This document shows positions 18,703 to 28,290 of a stretch of DNA of 64,000 nt, one piece after another. Positions within the stretch are counted from its first letter, which is position 1. Each line of letters starts with the position of its first letter. A program made the translations under genes and the position numbers. The notes under the pieces were generated by a model that was given only the letters and a program-made list of their open reading frames with translations, searched no databases and was not told the DNA's origin. Origin of the DNA: Affinundibacterium seohonense (GTDB lineage: Bacteria; Pseudomonadota; Gammaproteobacteria; Burkholderiales; Burkholderiaceae_D); assembly GCF_014284305.1 (NCBI RefSeq), contig NZ_JACOFW010000006.1, positions 186,001-250,000 of the forward strand, in the 5' to 3' direction.

Positions 18703-18746
18703 ACGTCAGGAAATCACCTTTTCAATACAAATCAAACATACATATT

Positions 18747-19574
18747 CTAGATCTCAAGCGCAGCCAAATAGGCTAATCCAGCTATCGCTCGGCTACCGTA
18801 CCATGACAACATTTCACCATCGACCAAAATCACTGGCTTTTGAATTGTCTGCTTCAATTGCTCTACATGCAAATGCGTAAAACTATATGGTTCTGTCGAT
18901 AGTAAAACCGCGTCAATCTCTTGCAGAGAAGTATCGTCCCATTCAAAGATCGGATAGCGCTTACTAATTTGCTCAACTTGCTTTGTTTGCCAATGCTGCC
19001 AGCCGCGCAGTGCCAAAGTATGGGCAATATAAGTGTCATGACTGACCGTCATCCACGGATCTTTCCAGATGCAATACAGGATATTCTTTGGTGTGGCATC
19101 GGCGTCACGATGCACGCGAAGTAAATTCGCCTCAAATGCCGCACACAATTGTTGCGCCTTCGGTAGAACATTGAAGATAGCCCCAAGCAAACGAAAGAGC
19201 GCCAAATTATCCATTGGTGTGATTGGATGGGTAACGATCACATGCGGGATAAATTGCGCCAACTCTTCGACGGTGGGTTTTTCATTCTCATCAATATTCA
19301 CGATCAAATGCGTCGGAGCCAATTGTCGAATTTTCCCAATATTGACGTCTTTAGTTCCGCCAATTTTAGGAATATCACTTACAACCGCTTTGGGATGGAT
19401 GCAAAAGCCAGTCCGTCCAACCAGCCATGGTGCCAAACCCAAGTCGCATAGAAGCTCGGTGATCGAAGGCACCAGACAAACTATTCGTACTGGCGCATTC
19501 AATGCCACCGCCTCATGTTGTACACCGATGGCATCCGCTAACATGGAAGCTGTGAATTGCGGGTCAGAATTCAT
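18747..19574 (-). CDS. BtuF/TroA-like cobalamin-binding family protein without signal peptide
   Basis: 275 aa of the helical-backbone metal-receptor fold (periplasmic-binding PF01497). It contains RIVCLVPSITELLCDLGL (about 31-48), IGGTKDVNIGKIRQLAPTHLI (about 71-91) and ILVDGEMLSWYGSR near the end. Family members of this length are often labelled cobalamin-binding. Unlike BtuF it has no hydrophobic export signal: residues 1-30 are polar. It may therefore act in the cytoplasm. No btuC/btuD is near. It is the last gene of a minus-strand run, 2 bp behind the SDR gene. Confidence 0.7.
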   Translation of the reverse strand: MNSDPQFTASMLADAIGVQHEAVALNAPVRIVCLVPSITELLCDLGLAPWLVGRTGFCIHPKAVVSDIPKIGGTKDVNIGKIRQLAPTHLIVNIDENEKPTVEELAQFIPHVIVTHPITPMDNLALFRLLGAIFNVLPKAQQLCAAFEANLLRVHRDADATPKNILYCIWKDPWMTVSHDTYIAHTLALRGWQHWQTKQVEQISKRYPIFEWDDTSLQEIDAVLLSTEPYSFTHLHVEQLKQTIQKPVILVDGEMLSWYGSRAIAGLAYLAALEI

Positions 19575-19576
19575 TC

Positions 19577-20365
19577 CTACTCCTGCCTTGCTTTGCGTGG
19601 GGCATTTGCAAATGCTCTGTCATACACCCAATTAGGAAGCACGCGTAAAACTTTGGCGACTACGCCCATTTGCCATGGAATAACGGCATAACTAGTGCCC
19701 GCCTGAATCGTGGCGATTGCACGTTGTGCAAATAAATGTGCTGGCATCAGGAAAGGCATCGCGTACGTATTAATCTGGGTCATTGGCGTGTCAATATAGC
19801 CTGGCGCAATCGTGACCACTTGTATGCCGCTACTTCGTAATTCAACTCGCAACGATTCACAATAACTAATCACCGCTGCTTTTGAGGCGCTGTAGGCACT
19901 GGCTCCGGGTAAGCCACGAATACCGGCAACGCTGGCAATTCCCACCAGGCGGCAAGGCTCTTGCTGTGCGTGCTGCTGCATGTGGGCGATGAAGGGCGCA
20001 AAACTCGCTACGGTTGCCATCACATTCGTTTGCATTACACGTGTAAAAACGGCCAAATCTTCTGACACCTCCGTCAAGGTGCCGACGGAGATCCCTGCGC
20101 TAGCGATCACAACGTGAACCTTACCTGCGACTCGAATAAAATCCTGTGCAGCCTGCGTGAGCGCCTCCTGATCATTCACGTCCACCGCGTAGATCTGATG
20201 CCACTGCGGATTAGCTAAGCTATCGCGCAAGCTTGCTAATGCTTCAGCACGACGCCCTACCAGTGCCAAACGCGCGCCCTGAGCAGCGTATTCGCGAGCC
20301 ATGGCGGCACCTAGGCCAGAGGATGCACCAGTAATAAATACGGCAGGAGTGAATTGTGCATGCAT
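19577..20365 (-). CDS. Short-chain dehydrogenase/reductase
   Basis: 262 aa from the ATG at 20365, preceded by GAGAGA at 7 bases; an ATG at 20380 is possible but lacks an RBS. Classical SDR: cofactor motif TGASSGLG near the N-terminus, an NVMATVAS helix, catalytic Ser in IASVAGIRG, and YSASK (Tyr and Lys). A positive residue (R) after the first beta strand (VGRRAEAL) suggests NADP(H). The substrate cannot be inferred. It follows dsbA after a terminator and is tightly linked to the BtuF-like gene. Confidence 0.85.
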   Translation of the reverse strand: MHAQFTPAVFITGASSGLGAAMAREYAAQGARLALVGRRAEALASLRDSLANPQWHQIYAVDVNDQEALTQAAQDFIRVAGKVHVVIASAGISVGTLTEVSEDLAVFTRVMQTNVMATVASFAPFIAHMQQHAQQEPCRLVGIASVAGIRGLPGASAYSASKAAVISYCESLRVELRSSGIQVVTIAPGYIDTPMTQINTYAMPFLMPAHLFAQRAIATIQAGTSYAVIPWQMGVVAKVLRVLPNWVYDRAFANAPRKARQE

Positions 20366-20404
20366 GATGTTGTCTCTCATTGATATCGAGCCAAAATAGA
20401 GGCG

Positions 20405-20435
20405 AAAAAAAATCCGTCGTATTGACGGATTTTTT
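20405..20435 (-). terminator. Intrinsic terminator after dsbA
   Basis: On the minus strand AAAAAATCCGTC, loop, GACGGATTTTTTTT, 15 bp after the dsbA stop. A T-run on both sides. It separates dsbA from the SDR gene. Confidence 0.85.
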
Positions 20436-20449
20436 CCTAAACGTAATGC

Positions 20450-21145
20450 TTATTTTTTCTTCGCTGGCGCTGGAGCAGGCGCCGCAGTTGCAGCAGCGCC
20501 ATTTTTCTCTTTATACACTTTGTCTACTAACCAATCCATGACGACTAAGCCAGCGTGAGAACCATCACGCACTTTTGATTTGGCAAATAAATCTGCTGGA
20601 GACACAATAAAACGCCCATCAATCGCCACCGTTGGAACACCATTGATTTTGTAATCGCTCATCAATTGCGTTGCACGATTCACTTTAGATTGAATGGAAA
20701 ATGAGCTGTAGATATCCGCAAATTTTTTCTTGTCCAAGCCGACTTTCTCAACGTATTTCATCACTTCCGCATCGGTAGATAAACGATTGCGCTCAATGTG
20801 ATAAGCATTAAAAGTCTTCAACTGATATTCGTTAACTTTACCCATCGCTTCTAAAGTGAAATAGAGCTTTTGTTGGGTAACCAATTCATGAAAATTCACA
20901 TGTACGCGCTTGACGACAATACGATCGCCTTGCTTTTTAATCCACTCTTCAAAGTACGGTTCAAATGCATTACATGCAGGGCAAAAGTAACCGAAAAACT
21001 CGGTGATCTCGACTTTTTTTCCAGAGTCGGTCAGTTGTGGGCGTTCCAACACGGTGAATTCCTGGCCTAAGCGTGGCTCTTGCGCCACTGCGGAAAAAGA
21101 CAGAAAAGCAATACTCAATACTAGTAACTGACGAAATAAACGCAT
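20450..21145 (-). CDS. dsbA: Thiol:disulfide interchange protein DsbA
   Basis: 231 aa with a cleavable signal peptide (about 1-21, ending AVAQ). The active site is FFGYFCPACNAF, Cys 55 and Cys 58, followed by a helical insert and the cis-proline loop GVPTVAIDGRF. Periplasmic oxidase that forms disulfides in exported proteins. The dipeptide between the cysteines is Pro-Ala rather than the Pro-His of E. coli DsbA, which should change the redox potential. The C-terminus is a low-complexity Ala/Pro/Lys tail. A good RBS (GAGGAA) precedes the ATG. It lies 40 bp behind the SPOR gene in the argS transcription unit. Confidence 0.92.
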   Translation of the reverse strand: MRLFRQLLVLSIAFLSFSAVAQEPRLGQEFTVLERPQLTDSGKKVEITEFFGYFCPACNAFEPYFEEWIKKQGDRIVVKRVHVNFHELVTQQKLYFTLEAMGKVNEYQLKTFNAYHIERNRLSTDAEVMKYVEKVGLDKKKFADIYSSFSIQSKVNRATQLMSDYKINGVPTVAIDGRFIVSPADLFAKSKVRDGSHAGLVVMDWLVDKVYKEKNGAAATAAPAPAPAKKK

Positions 21146-21185
21146 GGTTTCCTCTTAAGGTTTCTTTTCAAAATAATGATTCAAC

Positions 21186-21821
21186 TTACTTGGCAGATCT
21201 GACGACAGCTGTCTCTACACTATTCTCTGACAACTTTGCACGCATTTTGTTCATAGCGTCAAAACTGTCAAAGGGACCGACTCTGACTCGATGTAACACA
21301 CCGTTGTCACTGGCTTTATCGGATACATTCGCTTCCACCCCAACCATCGCCAATTTCGCCCTCGCGCTTTCAGCATCAGCAACTTCTCTAAATGCACCTA
21401 CTTGTAAAAAATAGATGTATTTCTCGTCTGCGACCTCTGGCTTAGATGCGGTAGCGGTAGCGACCGCGGGCACAGCAGTTGAAGCGGGAGCTGGATTCGC
21501 GGCGGCCGCTGCGGCTTGCAATGCATCGACTGGCTTTACGCTTTCCGCCGTTTTACTCGCAGCCACTTCTTTCGCTGCTTGATTCACTGCATCTTTATTG
21601 CCATACAAAGGTTTATTGGGGTCTTGCATCTGCGTCGCTGGCGCGTCCGGCTTATCGCTTTTGCCATTTTTATTGGTAAACGGTGTAGCCGCTTTGTTGA
21701 TCACCAAGGCGACGATAACGGCAATACTCAAACCGATCACTAAACCAATAATGATGCCAGTCAAGGTATTCCCTGCCTGACGCGTAAATCTATGTAGGTT
21801 ATTGATTGTACTAGAACGCAT
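21186..21821 (-). CDS. SPOR-domain protein, FtsN-like membrane protein
   Basis: 211 aa: a short cytoplasmic N-terminus, one TM helix (about 19-42, GIIIGLVIGLSIAVIVALVI), a long Ala/Pro/Lys-rich periplasmic linker, and a C-terminal SPOR domain (about 133-209, YIYFLQVGAFREVADAESAR to HRVRVGPFDSF). SPOR domains bind denuded glycan at the division septum, so a divisome or cell-wall role is expected. The position directly behind argS is typical of Burkholderiales. Strong RBS AGGGGAA. Confidence 0.88.
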   Translation of the reverse strand: MRSSTINNLHRFTRQAGNTLTGIIIGLVIGLSIAVIVALVINKAATPFTNKNGKSDKPDAPATQMQDPNKPLYGNKDAVNQAAKEVAASKTAESVKPVDALQAAAAAANPAPASTAVPAVATATASKPEVADEKYIYFLQVGAFREVADAESARAKLAMVGVEANVSDKASDNGVLHRVRVGPFDSFDAMNKMRAKLSENSVETAVVRSAK

Positions 21822-21867
21822 ATTTCCCCTAAATCCTCACGACATGATTGTTATGCTGACTGATTAC

Positions 21868-23580
21868 TTACATTTGATTTGGTGCAGAGACACCGATCAA
21901 CTGTAGTCCATTACGCAAAACCTGACGGGTTGCCAGTATTAACGCCAACCGAGCCAGTTTGGTTGGCTCATCGTCCACTAATACACGCTCAGCGTTGTAA
22001 TAGCTATGCAATTCACCAGCTAAATCACGCAAATAGAATGCCACTTGATGTGGGCCCAACTCTTCTAAAGCTCTTTCCAGCATCTCAGGATATTCAGCCA
22101 GCTTTTGCAATAATGAGGCTTCACGCGCTGCCGTCAATGGCGATAAATCCACATCTTTCAATGCGGCCAAATCAGCATCTGACTCACTGTACTGCGCCAG
22201 CATACGGCAGATACGTGCATGAGCATAATGGACGTAGTACACAGGATTTTCGTCAGACTTGGCTAAAGCGACATCGACATCGAAAACAAATTCCGTGTCT
22301 GCTTTACGCGAAATCAAAAAGAAACGCACCGCATCGCGACCCTTTTGCACATCACCGCCACCTGACCACTCAATCAGATCACGCACAGTTACATACGAAC
22401 CCGCACGCTTAGAAATTTTCACTTCCTCGCCGTCTTTCATCACGGTGACCATCTTGTGCAAAACGTAGTCAGGATAGCCTTGTGGAATGCCTTGATTCAC
22501 CGCCTGCAAACCGGCACGTACCCGTGCAATCGTACCGTGATGATCACTACCTTGTACATTGATCGCTTGACTAAAACCACGCTGCCATTTCACCACGTGA
22601 TACGCGACATCCGGAACAAAATAAGTATAAGTACCGTCCGACTTTTTCATCACGCGATCTTTATCGTCGCCATATTCTGTCGTACGCAACCACAAAGCAC
22701 CGTCTTGTTCGTAAGTCTTGCCAGCAGCAATTAAGGCCGCCACCGCTGCTTCAACTTTGCCGTCTGTGTATAAGGAAGACTCAAGATAGTAATTATCAAA
22801 CTTCACACCAAAAGCGAGCAAATCGATATCTTGTTCATTACGCAGATAAGTCACACTGAATTGGCGGATAGAATCGATATCATTGACATCGCCGCTACCT
22901 GTGACAGGCTCCCCATTGCTGGCAGAAACTGTTTTTTTCCCCAAGAAATCTTGTGCAATCTCGGCAATGTATTCACCGTTATAAGCAGACTCAGGCCATT
23001 CAGCGTCACCCGGTTTAAAGCCCTTAGCACGCGCTTGCACCGATAAAGCCAAGTTACCGATCTGCACACCTGCATCGTTGTAATAGAACTCACGTGTTAC
23101 CTGATAACTCTGCGCCTCTAACAATGCGGACAGGGCATCACCAAGTGCACCTTGACGGCCGTGACCGACATGTAATGGACCCGTTGGATTGGCAGAAACG
23201 AATTCGACGATCACTTTCTTACCATCGCCTTTGCTCCCTTTACCGAACTGATCTTGTTGTTGCAAGATCGTTTTCACTACTGCTTGCTTCGCTGCCGGCG
23301 TGACGCGTAGATTGATGAATCCTGGGCCAGCCAATTCTGCACTGGCAATCAAAGGATGATTCTGTGCCAGCAAAGCATCGACAATTTGCTGTGCTAGTTC
23401 ACGTGGATTCTTCTTCAATGGCTTGGCGATTTGCATGGCGATGTTGCAAGCAATATCGCCATGGGAAGGATCACGTGGGCGCTCTAATGCAATCGTAGGT
23501 TGAAGATCGGTACCGTCAATAATAGGCGCAACCGCGTTTTTGATGGCTTCAAGTATGTCTAGTTTTTGCTGAGCTAACAT
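21868..23580 (-). CDS. argS: Arginyl-tRNA synthetase
   Basis: 570 aa, a normal length. N-terminal Add-1 domain (about 5-110), class I catalytic core with the HIGH-type motif [14 protein letters not shown] (about 138-151) and KMSKS-type motif [16 protein letters not shown], then a C-terminal DALR anticodon-binding domain (ending QLIGVSAP). It charges tRNA-Arg. It is the first gene of the argS-SPOR-dsbA group and is divergent from rdgC. Confidence 0.97.
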   Translation of the reverse strand: MLAQQKLDILEAIKNAVAPIIDGTDLQPTIALERPRDPSHGDIACNIAMQIAKPLKKNPRELAQQIVDALLAQNHPLIASAELAGPGFINLRVTPAAKQAVVKTILQQQDQFGKGSKGDGKKVIVEFVSANPTGPLHVGHGRQGALGDALSALLEAQSYQVTREFYYNDAGVQIGNLALSVQARAKGFKPGDAEWPESAYNGEYIAEIAQDFLGKKTVSASNGEPVTGSGDVNDIDSIRQFSVTYLRNEQDIDLLAFGVKFDNYYLESSLYTDGKVEAAVAALIAAGKTYEQDGALWLRTTEYGDDKDRVMKKSDGTYTYFVPDVAYHVVKWQRGFSQAINVQGSDHHGTIARVRAGLQAVNQGIPQGYPDYVLHKMVTVMKDGEEVKISKRAGSYVTVRDLIEWSGGGDVQKGRDAVRFFLISRKADTEFVFDVDVALAKSDENPVYYVHYAHARICRMLAQYSESDADLAALKDVDLSPLTAAREASLLQKLAEYPEMLERALEELGPHQVAFYLRDLAGELHSYYNAERVLVDDEPTKLARLALILATRQVLRNGLQLIGVSAPNQM

Positions 23581-23858
23581 GGTGTTTGAGTAGTTTTTTG
23601 CTGTGCGAGCAATTCACAACACGCACAAATATTTGAAAGAAAATTAGTCCGCATTATAACCTTTGTCCGCCTGCGAATTTACGACAAGCGACCCCAATCC
23701 CAATAAAAACACTGAGATATCCTATCGATCCTCTTCTTAATGTTGAAGACAAGCTAGCACTGCTACATAAATTGCAGCAGGTTTTCTGCACACAAGCGTC
23801 TACAAGCAGTCACCAAAGGTGTAAAATCAGTCGCTTTTCCTCTCCTTTGGGACTGCAC

Positions 23859-24767
23859 ATGTGGTTTAAGAATTTACAAGTTTTCCGTCTTCCTGCGCCT
23901 TGGAAAGTCGATGTAGAACAATTGAATATGCAATTGGCATCGCAATCCTTTTCGAATACTGGATCTGGCGATATGCAAAGCGAAGGCTGGGCATCACCGC
24001 GCAATAACGAAAGCCTGATACACAGCGTTAATCAACAATTACTACTGCTTTTACAAACTGAAAAGAAGCTACTGCCTTCTTCAGTCGTCAATCAAGTCAC
24101 CAAAGCCCGAGCTAAAGAATTGGAAGAGCAACAAGGTTTCGCACCCGGTCGTAAAGCCATGAAGGATTTGAAAGAACGCGTTACGGATGAACTGTTACCA
24201 CGCGCTTTCTCTATCACTCGCCAAACTTGGGTCTGGATCGATCCAGTAAATGGTTGGTTGGTCATTGATAGCTCAAGCCCAAGCAAGGCGGATGAAGTGA
24301 TCAAATTACTCTTGAAATGCGACAAAATCCCCATGGAAAGTTTGCGCACGAAAATTTCACCACAGACCGCGATGACCGATTGGCTCGCCGGCAATGAAGC
24401 ACCCAAAGGTTTTACGATTGATCAAGATACAGAATTACGCGCGCATACCGAAGACAAGGCAACAGTGCGTTATGTGCGACATTCCATTGATCCAGATGAC
24501 GTGCAGCGCCACATCGCCGCGGGCAAACAATGCACAAAATTGGCCATGACCTGGGATGACAAGATTTCCTTTGTATTATCCGAAAATCTCGCGATCAAAC
24601 GCATCAAGCCTCTGGATATCCTGAACGAAGACAAAGATCAGCGCACTGCGGATGAGAACGAGCGTTTTGATGCCGATTTCTTATTAATGGCATCCGAATT
24701 AGCAAAAATGTTAGATGACATCGTCTTTTCACTAGGCGGTCAATTAGCCGATCCGTTGGCTGCATAA
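23859..24767 (+). CDS. rdgC: Recombination-associated protein RdgC
   Basis: 302 aa from ATG 23859, which starts the conserved MWFKNLQVFRLP and has GGGA upstream; codons before it read into non-conserved sequence. RdgC forms a ring-shaped dimer on double-stranded DNA and limits RecA loading. Family features visible: ARAKELEEQQG, LLPRAFS, ETDVWIDP-like WVWIDPVNGWLVID, and the C-terminal FDADFLLMASEL. Single-gene unit followed by a clear terminator. Confidence 0.95.
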   Translation: MWFKNLQVFRLPAPWKVDVEQLNMQLASQSFSNTGSGDMQSEGWASPRNNESLIHSVNQQLLLLLQTEKKLLPSSVVNQVTKARAKELEEQQGFAPGRKAMKDLKERVTDELLPRAFSITRQTWVWIDPVNGWLVIDSSSPSKADEVIKLLLKCDKIPMESLRTKISPQTAMTDWLAGNEAPKGFTIDQDTELRAHTEDKATVRYVRHSIDPDDVQRHIAAGKQCTKLAMTWDDKISFVLSENLAIKRIKPLDILNEDKDQRTADENERFDADFLLMASELAKMLDDIVFSLGGQLADPLAA

Positions 24768-24791
24768 ATCACAATCAGCGCGATGTTAACG

Positions 24792-24822
24792 AAAAATGCC
24801 AGCAAAACGCTGGCATTTTTTT
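24792..24822 (+). terminator. Intrinsic terminator of rdgC
   Basis: AAAAATGCCAGC, AAAAC loop, GCTGGCATTTTTTT; 25 bp after the rdgC stop. Confidence 0.92.
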
Positions 24823-24866
24823 ATCATCAAAATCAGCTTCACTTTTGACAGCACTTTTTATAGGCG

Positions 24867-24894
24867 AAAAAAAACGCGCCTTAGCGCGTTTTTT
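24867..24894 (-). terminator. Terminator of the tRNA operon
   Basis: AAAAAAACGCGC, short loop, GCGCGTTTTTT. It lies 10 bp beyond the 3' end of tRNA-Asp on the minus strand; T-runs on both strands. Confidence 0.85.
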
Positions 24895-24903
24895 CTTACA
24901 ACT

Positions 24904-24980
24904 TGGCGGAGCGGACGGGGCTCGAACCCGCGACCCCCGGCGTGACAGGCCGGTATTCTAACCAACTGAACTACCACTCC
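24904..24980 (-). tRNA. tRNA-Asp (GTC)
   Basis: 77 nt, read on the minus strand. Acceptor GGAGTGG pairs with CCGCTCC, discriminator G, CCA encoded. The anticodon loop CTGTCAC gives GTC, and the T-loop reads GGTTCGAG. Second gene of a two-tRNA operon. Confidence 0.97.
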
Positions 24981-25015
24981 GTTTTAGAAACGACTCTGTT
25001 TTTGCAGCTATTTGA

Positions 25016-25091
25016 TGGTGGGTGCTGAGAGGCTCGAACTCCCGACCTACGCCTTGTAAGGGCGCCGCTCTACCAACTGAGCTAAGCACCC
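25016..25091 (-). tRNA. tRNA-Val (TAC)
   Basis: 76 nt, minus strand. Acceptor GGGTGCT pairs with AGCACCC, discriminator A, CCA encoded. The anticodon loop CTTACAA gives TAC, and the T-loop reads AGTTCGAG. It is 35 bp upstream of tRNA-Asp. Confidence 0.97.
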
Positions 25092-25152
25092 ATATACAAC
25101 TTGCTTAGTTCAAATAACTGTTTGCTGTGTCATCAGCAACGACAGAAACAAG

Positions 25153-25181
25153 ATTATAGGCACAAATCTGAAACTTGTCTA
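25153..25181 (-). promoter_or_regulatory. Sigma-70 promoter of the tRNA operon
   Basis: On the minus strand TAGACA (25181-25176), a 17-base spacer, then a consensus TATAAT (25158-25153), about 60 bp upstream of tRNA-Val. Confidence 0.75.
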
Positions 25182-25223
25182 GGGGTACCAGCATTTTTTC
25201 TGCAAATCTTGCTTAAGTAGTGC

Positions 25224-27278
25224 TTATGTACTGCTCTGTGGCCCCTGTACGATGGCGATTTCCACCATACCTTGTTTGATCGCTGCAGAAAAATCCCGCT
25301 CCAGTTCTGGCAAGGCTTGCTCGTATGGTACGAGTAAGCTGAGTAAACCATAGGCGCGATTACGGCCATTCACTTTCCCCAAATATAGAGCCATATCCGC
25401 TAACTGCATCGCTTTTTCCCAGTTACAGACGGTTTCTGGGATACCAGAAAATGGCAGAGAAATATATCCCGCGCTCACCGTCACCGGAATCATATTGTTT
25501 CCGACGATGACAGGGGTTGAGCCAATCGACTTGAGAACTCTCTCAACTAATGTCATTAATTGAGGCGGTTTGGTATTTGGTGCAAAGATCAAAAATTCTT
25601 CGCCGCCCCAACGCAGGGTCATGTCAGTATCTCGCACAGCACTACGTAAACGCTTGGCAACCTCCACTAATACGGCATCACCGGCCGTGTGTCCCCACGT
25701 ATCGTTAATATGCTTGAAGTGATCGATATCCATAATCATTAAACAATCTGGACTATCACCATCTTCCTCTCGCCGCTCAGGCGACGCATTTTCGGTACGA
25801 TCCTTCATCATTTCCAAAAATGAACGACGGTTGAACAGACCCGTTAACGGGTCACGTACCGAATGAAACTCCAATTGTTGATTGACTTCTTCTAAACGTT
25901 CATTCGTCAGCTTCACTTTACGATAAAGCATATAAATAAAAATCCCGCCCATCACCGTTAAGATTGCACCAAGCAAAGTCACTATCTGTTGCAGTCGACT
26001 GTTTTTGATATCAGCATCTTTGATTTGATTTTCACGCGCTAACAGTTCAATCTGCTTCTTGCGCTGGTCAGCATCGAACTGTTCCTGCAATGCGGCGACG
26101 GTCTTTGAACGGTCTGCTCTAAATAATTCGTTACTGATTTTTTGTTGCTCGCGGGTGTATTCCAAAGCTTCTTTATACATTTTTGCATGTTCGTACATGC
26201 GGCTGATCTCACCAACAAATGCTTCGAGGTCCGCCTTATCGCCCTGATCCCGTGAATGTTGTAATGTCGGCGCGAGGTACTCCATTGCTTGCGTGACTTT
26301 GCCTTGACCACCAACGGCAAAACCAATATTTGCTTTGGCGTTCAAGATAGAGAGTTCATCCTGAATTAATTCGGCTTTCTTCAGAGCCTGTCGCGCCATA
26401 TTTTCCGCCCGCACGAAATCATGGGTGCGCAAATGCAAATCAGCGATATTACTCAAAATCAATGCTTCCATTTTGGGCAGATTGGCATCTTGTGCTGCTT
26501 TCAGCGCGCGTTCGTAGGCGACCAAGGCTTCAGGATAGCGTTTTAAGTCCCCTAATGCCATGGCCTGATTTGTTCGCAATCTGGCGATCAAACGCGGTGA
26601 ATCAACCTGTCCCGAGAGCACCATTGCCTGATTCGACACAATCAAAGTCTGTTCGGGGTTTTGCATGCTTAGATACAATGCGGCTAAGGTATCTAAACGC
26701 CGAATTTTTGATAAGGCTTTTCTATGTGTTAGTTGATCGGTTAAACGCAAAGCTTCAAGATGATGACTTAAGGCTTGTTCAAATTTACTCGCGCCATGGT
26801 AAATCACGCCATAAGTAATCTCTAAACGCATCAAGTTTTCCGGCCGGACTGAGCCTTTCAAGACCTTCGCAATTTCATCTAATTTGGCAATCGCCAAATC
26901 AAATTTTCCTGCATCGCGCAGCCTGAACGCCTCATCAATCTGCATCAAAGCAACGACTTCTTTATCATTTTTCGCTTTGGCCAATTGCAAAATTTCGGCG
27001 CGACTTCGTTCGCTGGCAGCGATATCACCGGCGTCATCATAAGCTGCAGATAACTCACGCAGAGTATCAATCCGAACTTGATAGTCTGTCTCTACGTTAA
27101 ATTGCGCATAAAATTCTTTCAGCTGTTTAAGCGCGGCTTGATTATCTTGTTCAGACAGTAGCTGTATGGCATCAAGACGTGCCAAGTCGGCTTTAACATC
27201 AGCATGCACATTCGCAGACATGCTGATAGAGAAAGCCAAAATGAGCGATGACAATATTAATTTGCGCTGAGCCACCAT
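25224..27278 (-). CDS. TPR-containing membrane diguanylate cyclase
   Basis: 684 aa. Signal peptide (about 1-26), a periplasmic array of TPR-like helical repeats (about 35-400, for example ALSHHLEALRL, ALVAYERALKAAQ), a coiled-coil segment, one TM helix (about 428-448, TLLGAILTVMGGIFIYMLY) and a GGDEF domain. The active site is GGEEF at 558-562, and the inhibitory I-site RDTD lies five residues before it. So it should make c-di-GMP and be product-inhibited. The periplasmic TPR array is the likely sensor. The last residues after the cyclase (PELERDFSAAIKQG) have no recognised domain. Confidence 0.9.
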   Translation of the reverse strand: MVAQRKLILSSLILAFSISMSANVHADVKADLARLDAIQLLSEQDNQAALKQLKEFYAQFNVETDYQVRIDTLRELSAAYDDAGDIAASERSRAEILQLAKAKNDKEVVALMQIDEAFRLRDAGKFDLAIAKLDEIAKVLKGSVRPENLMRLEITYGVIYHGASKFEQALSHHLEALRLTDQLTHRKALSKIRRLDTLAALYLSMQNPEQTLIVSNQAMVLSGQVDSPRLIARLRTNQAMALGDLKRYPEALVAYERALKAAQDANLPKMEALILSNIADLHLRTHDFVRAENMARQALKKAELIQDELSILNAKANIGFAVGGQGKVTQAMEYLAPTLQHSRDQGDKADLEAFVGEISRMYEHAKMYKEALEYTREQQKISNELFRADRSKTVAALQEQFDADQRKKQIELLARENQIKDADIKNSRLQQIVTLLGAILTVMGGIFIYMLYRKVKLTNERLEEVNQQLEFHSVRDPLTGLFNRRSFLEMMKDRTENASPERREEDGDSPDCLMIMDIDHFKHINDTWGHTAGDAVLVEVAKRLRSAVRDTDMTLRWGGEEFLIFAPNTKPPQLMTLVERVLKSIGSTPVIVGNNMIPVTVSAGYISLPFSGIPETVCNWEKAMQLADMALYLGKVNGRNRAYGLLSLLVPYEQALPELERDFSAAIKQGMVEIAIVQGPQSST

Positions 27279-27398
27279 AGATATGCCTTAAATTGAATTT
27301 ATTTAGCTAAAGGAGCTAGAAAACGGCAAAACTTACTTTATCTTAACATTGTTTAACGGCAAGTAAAGAACAAAAACACAGGAGTATCATTGCTTTTT

Positions 27399-28148
27399 TT
27401 ATCGATCTGCCAGATATATTTTTGACATAGGGACCGCACTTTCCATAACGATAGTCAGTGCTAATTTTGGCGCTATCAGATCTTTACTGGCAAACAATAT
27501 TTCTTGTATCGCGACACCGAAAATAATAGGCCAATCTGTTGGATTTGGACAAAAACTTTGTGCAAGCGGAAAGAGCTGTGGCCATAAGAAACTGACATAA
27601 TTCAAAGGTATTTCTTTCGCCTTATGCTCATCCGCGACACGAGGAACGCCAAAATCGACTGTCCCTAGGGTGGCCGTGACATGTTTAAAAATATCATGCA
27701 GATCGATCAATTCTTGCAAGCCTAATTTTTGCGTCGCGCCGGATGATAGGGACCATACCGAATAACGACTTTCAGCCAATGGTCGATTAAGCAAATCTCC
27801 AAAATAGTAGGTATCAGAATTTTGCTTGCTATGTACGAGAATAAAAACATCGTTTTCAGCTCGCCCCTGACGCACCACAAAATCTTCACGTACGCTAACC
27901 TGGCAAGCATATCCCGCTAATGCACCTAATGCACTTAGTAAAGACTCTAAGTGTATGCCCTTCTCGGTAGACATTGCCATAAACAACTTTGATGCGATTT
28001 CTTTACCCGCTTTTTTGACGGCAAACAAGGGATCGGCTTGATCTGTTGCAGTTTGTTGACTTAAGGATGAACCCGCTATAGGCGGTGGTGCGACAGCTGC
28101 AGTCGGCGTAATAGAGGTAAACAGTTTACTCAGTATTTTTGTTAACAC
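27399..28148 (-). CDS. Unrecognised protein
   Basis: About 249 aa from GTG 28148, which has GGGAG five bases upstream; the frame is open to GTG 28190 but without an RBS. I do not recognise the family. A Pro/Ala/Thr-rich segment at about 10-35 is followed by a mixed alpha/beta body (for example SDTYYFGDLLNRPL, VWSLSSGATQKLGL) and ends VPMSKIYLADR. No TM helix or signal peptide is clear. It lies between the GGDEF gene and gtrA, all on the minus strand, with about 120-140 bp gaps. Confidence 0.6.
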   Translation of the reverse strand: MLTKILSKLFTSITPTAAVAPPPIAGSSLSQQTATDQADPLFAVKKAGKEIASKLFMAMSTEKGIHLESLLSALGALAGYACQVSVREDFVVRQGRAENDVFILVHSKQNSDTYYFGDLLNRPLAESRYSVWSLSSGATQKLGLQELIDLHDIFKHVTATLGTVDFGVPRVADEHKAKEIPLNYVSFLWPQLFPLAQSFCPNPTDWPIIFGVAIQEILFASKDLIAPKLALTIVMESAVPMSKIYLADR

Positions 28149-28290
28149 CAGCACTCCCAGTGATCTCGATTCGTGCGACCAATCAAACACATCTTAACTT
28201 GCCAAGGATTTTACCTGATAGTTGAAATACTGCGCATTTCCCATCCGAGAAACCTCGTGACGATAAGGCTCTCAATCAACTACAGCAGAA

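Noticed and set aside
24905-25091. Integration site in the tRNA pair
   Set aside because: No integrase gene and no direct repeat of a tRNA 3' end was seen nearby.
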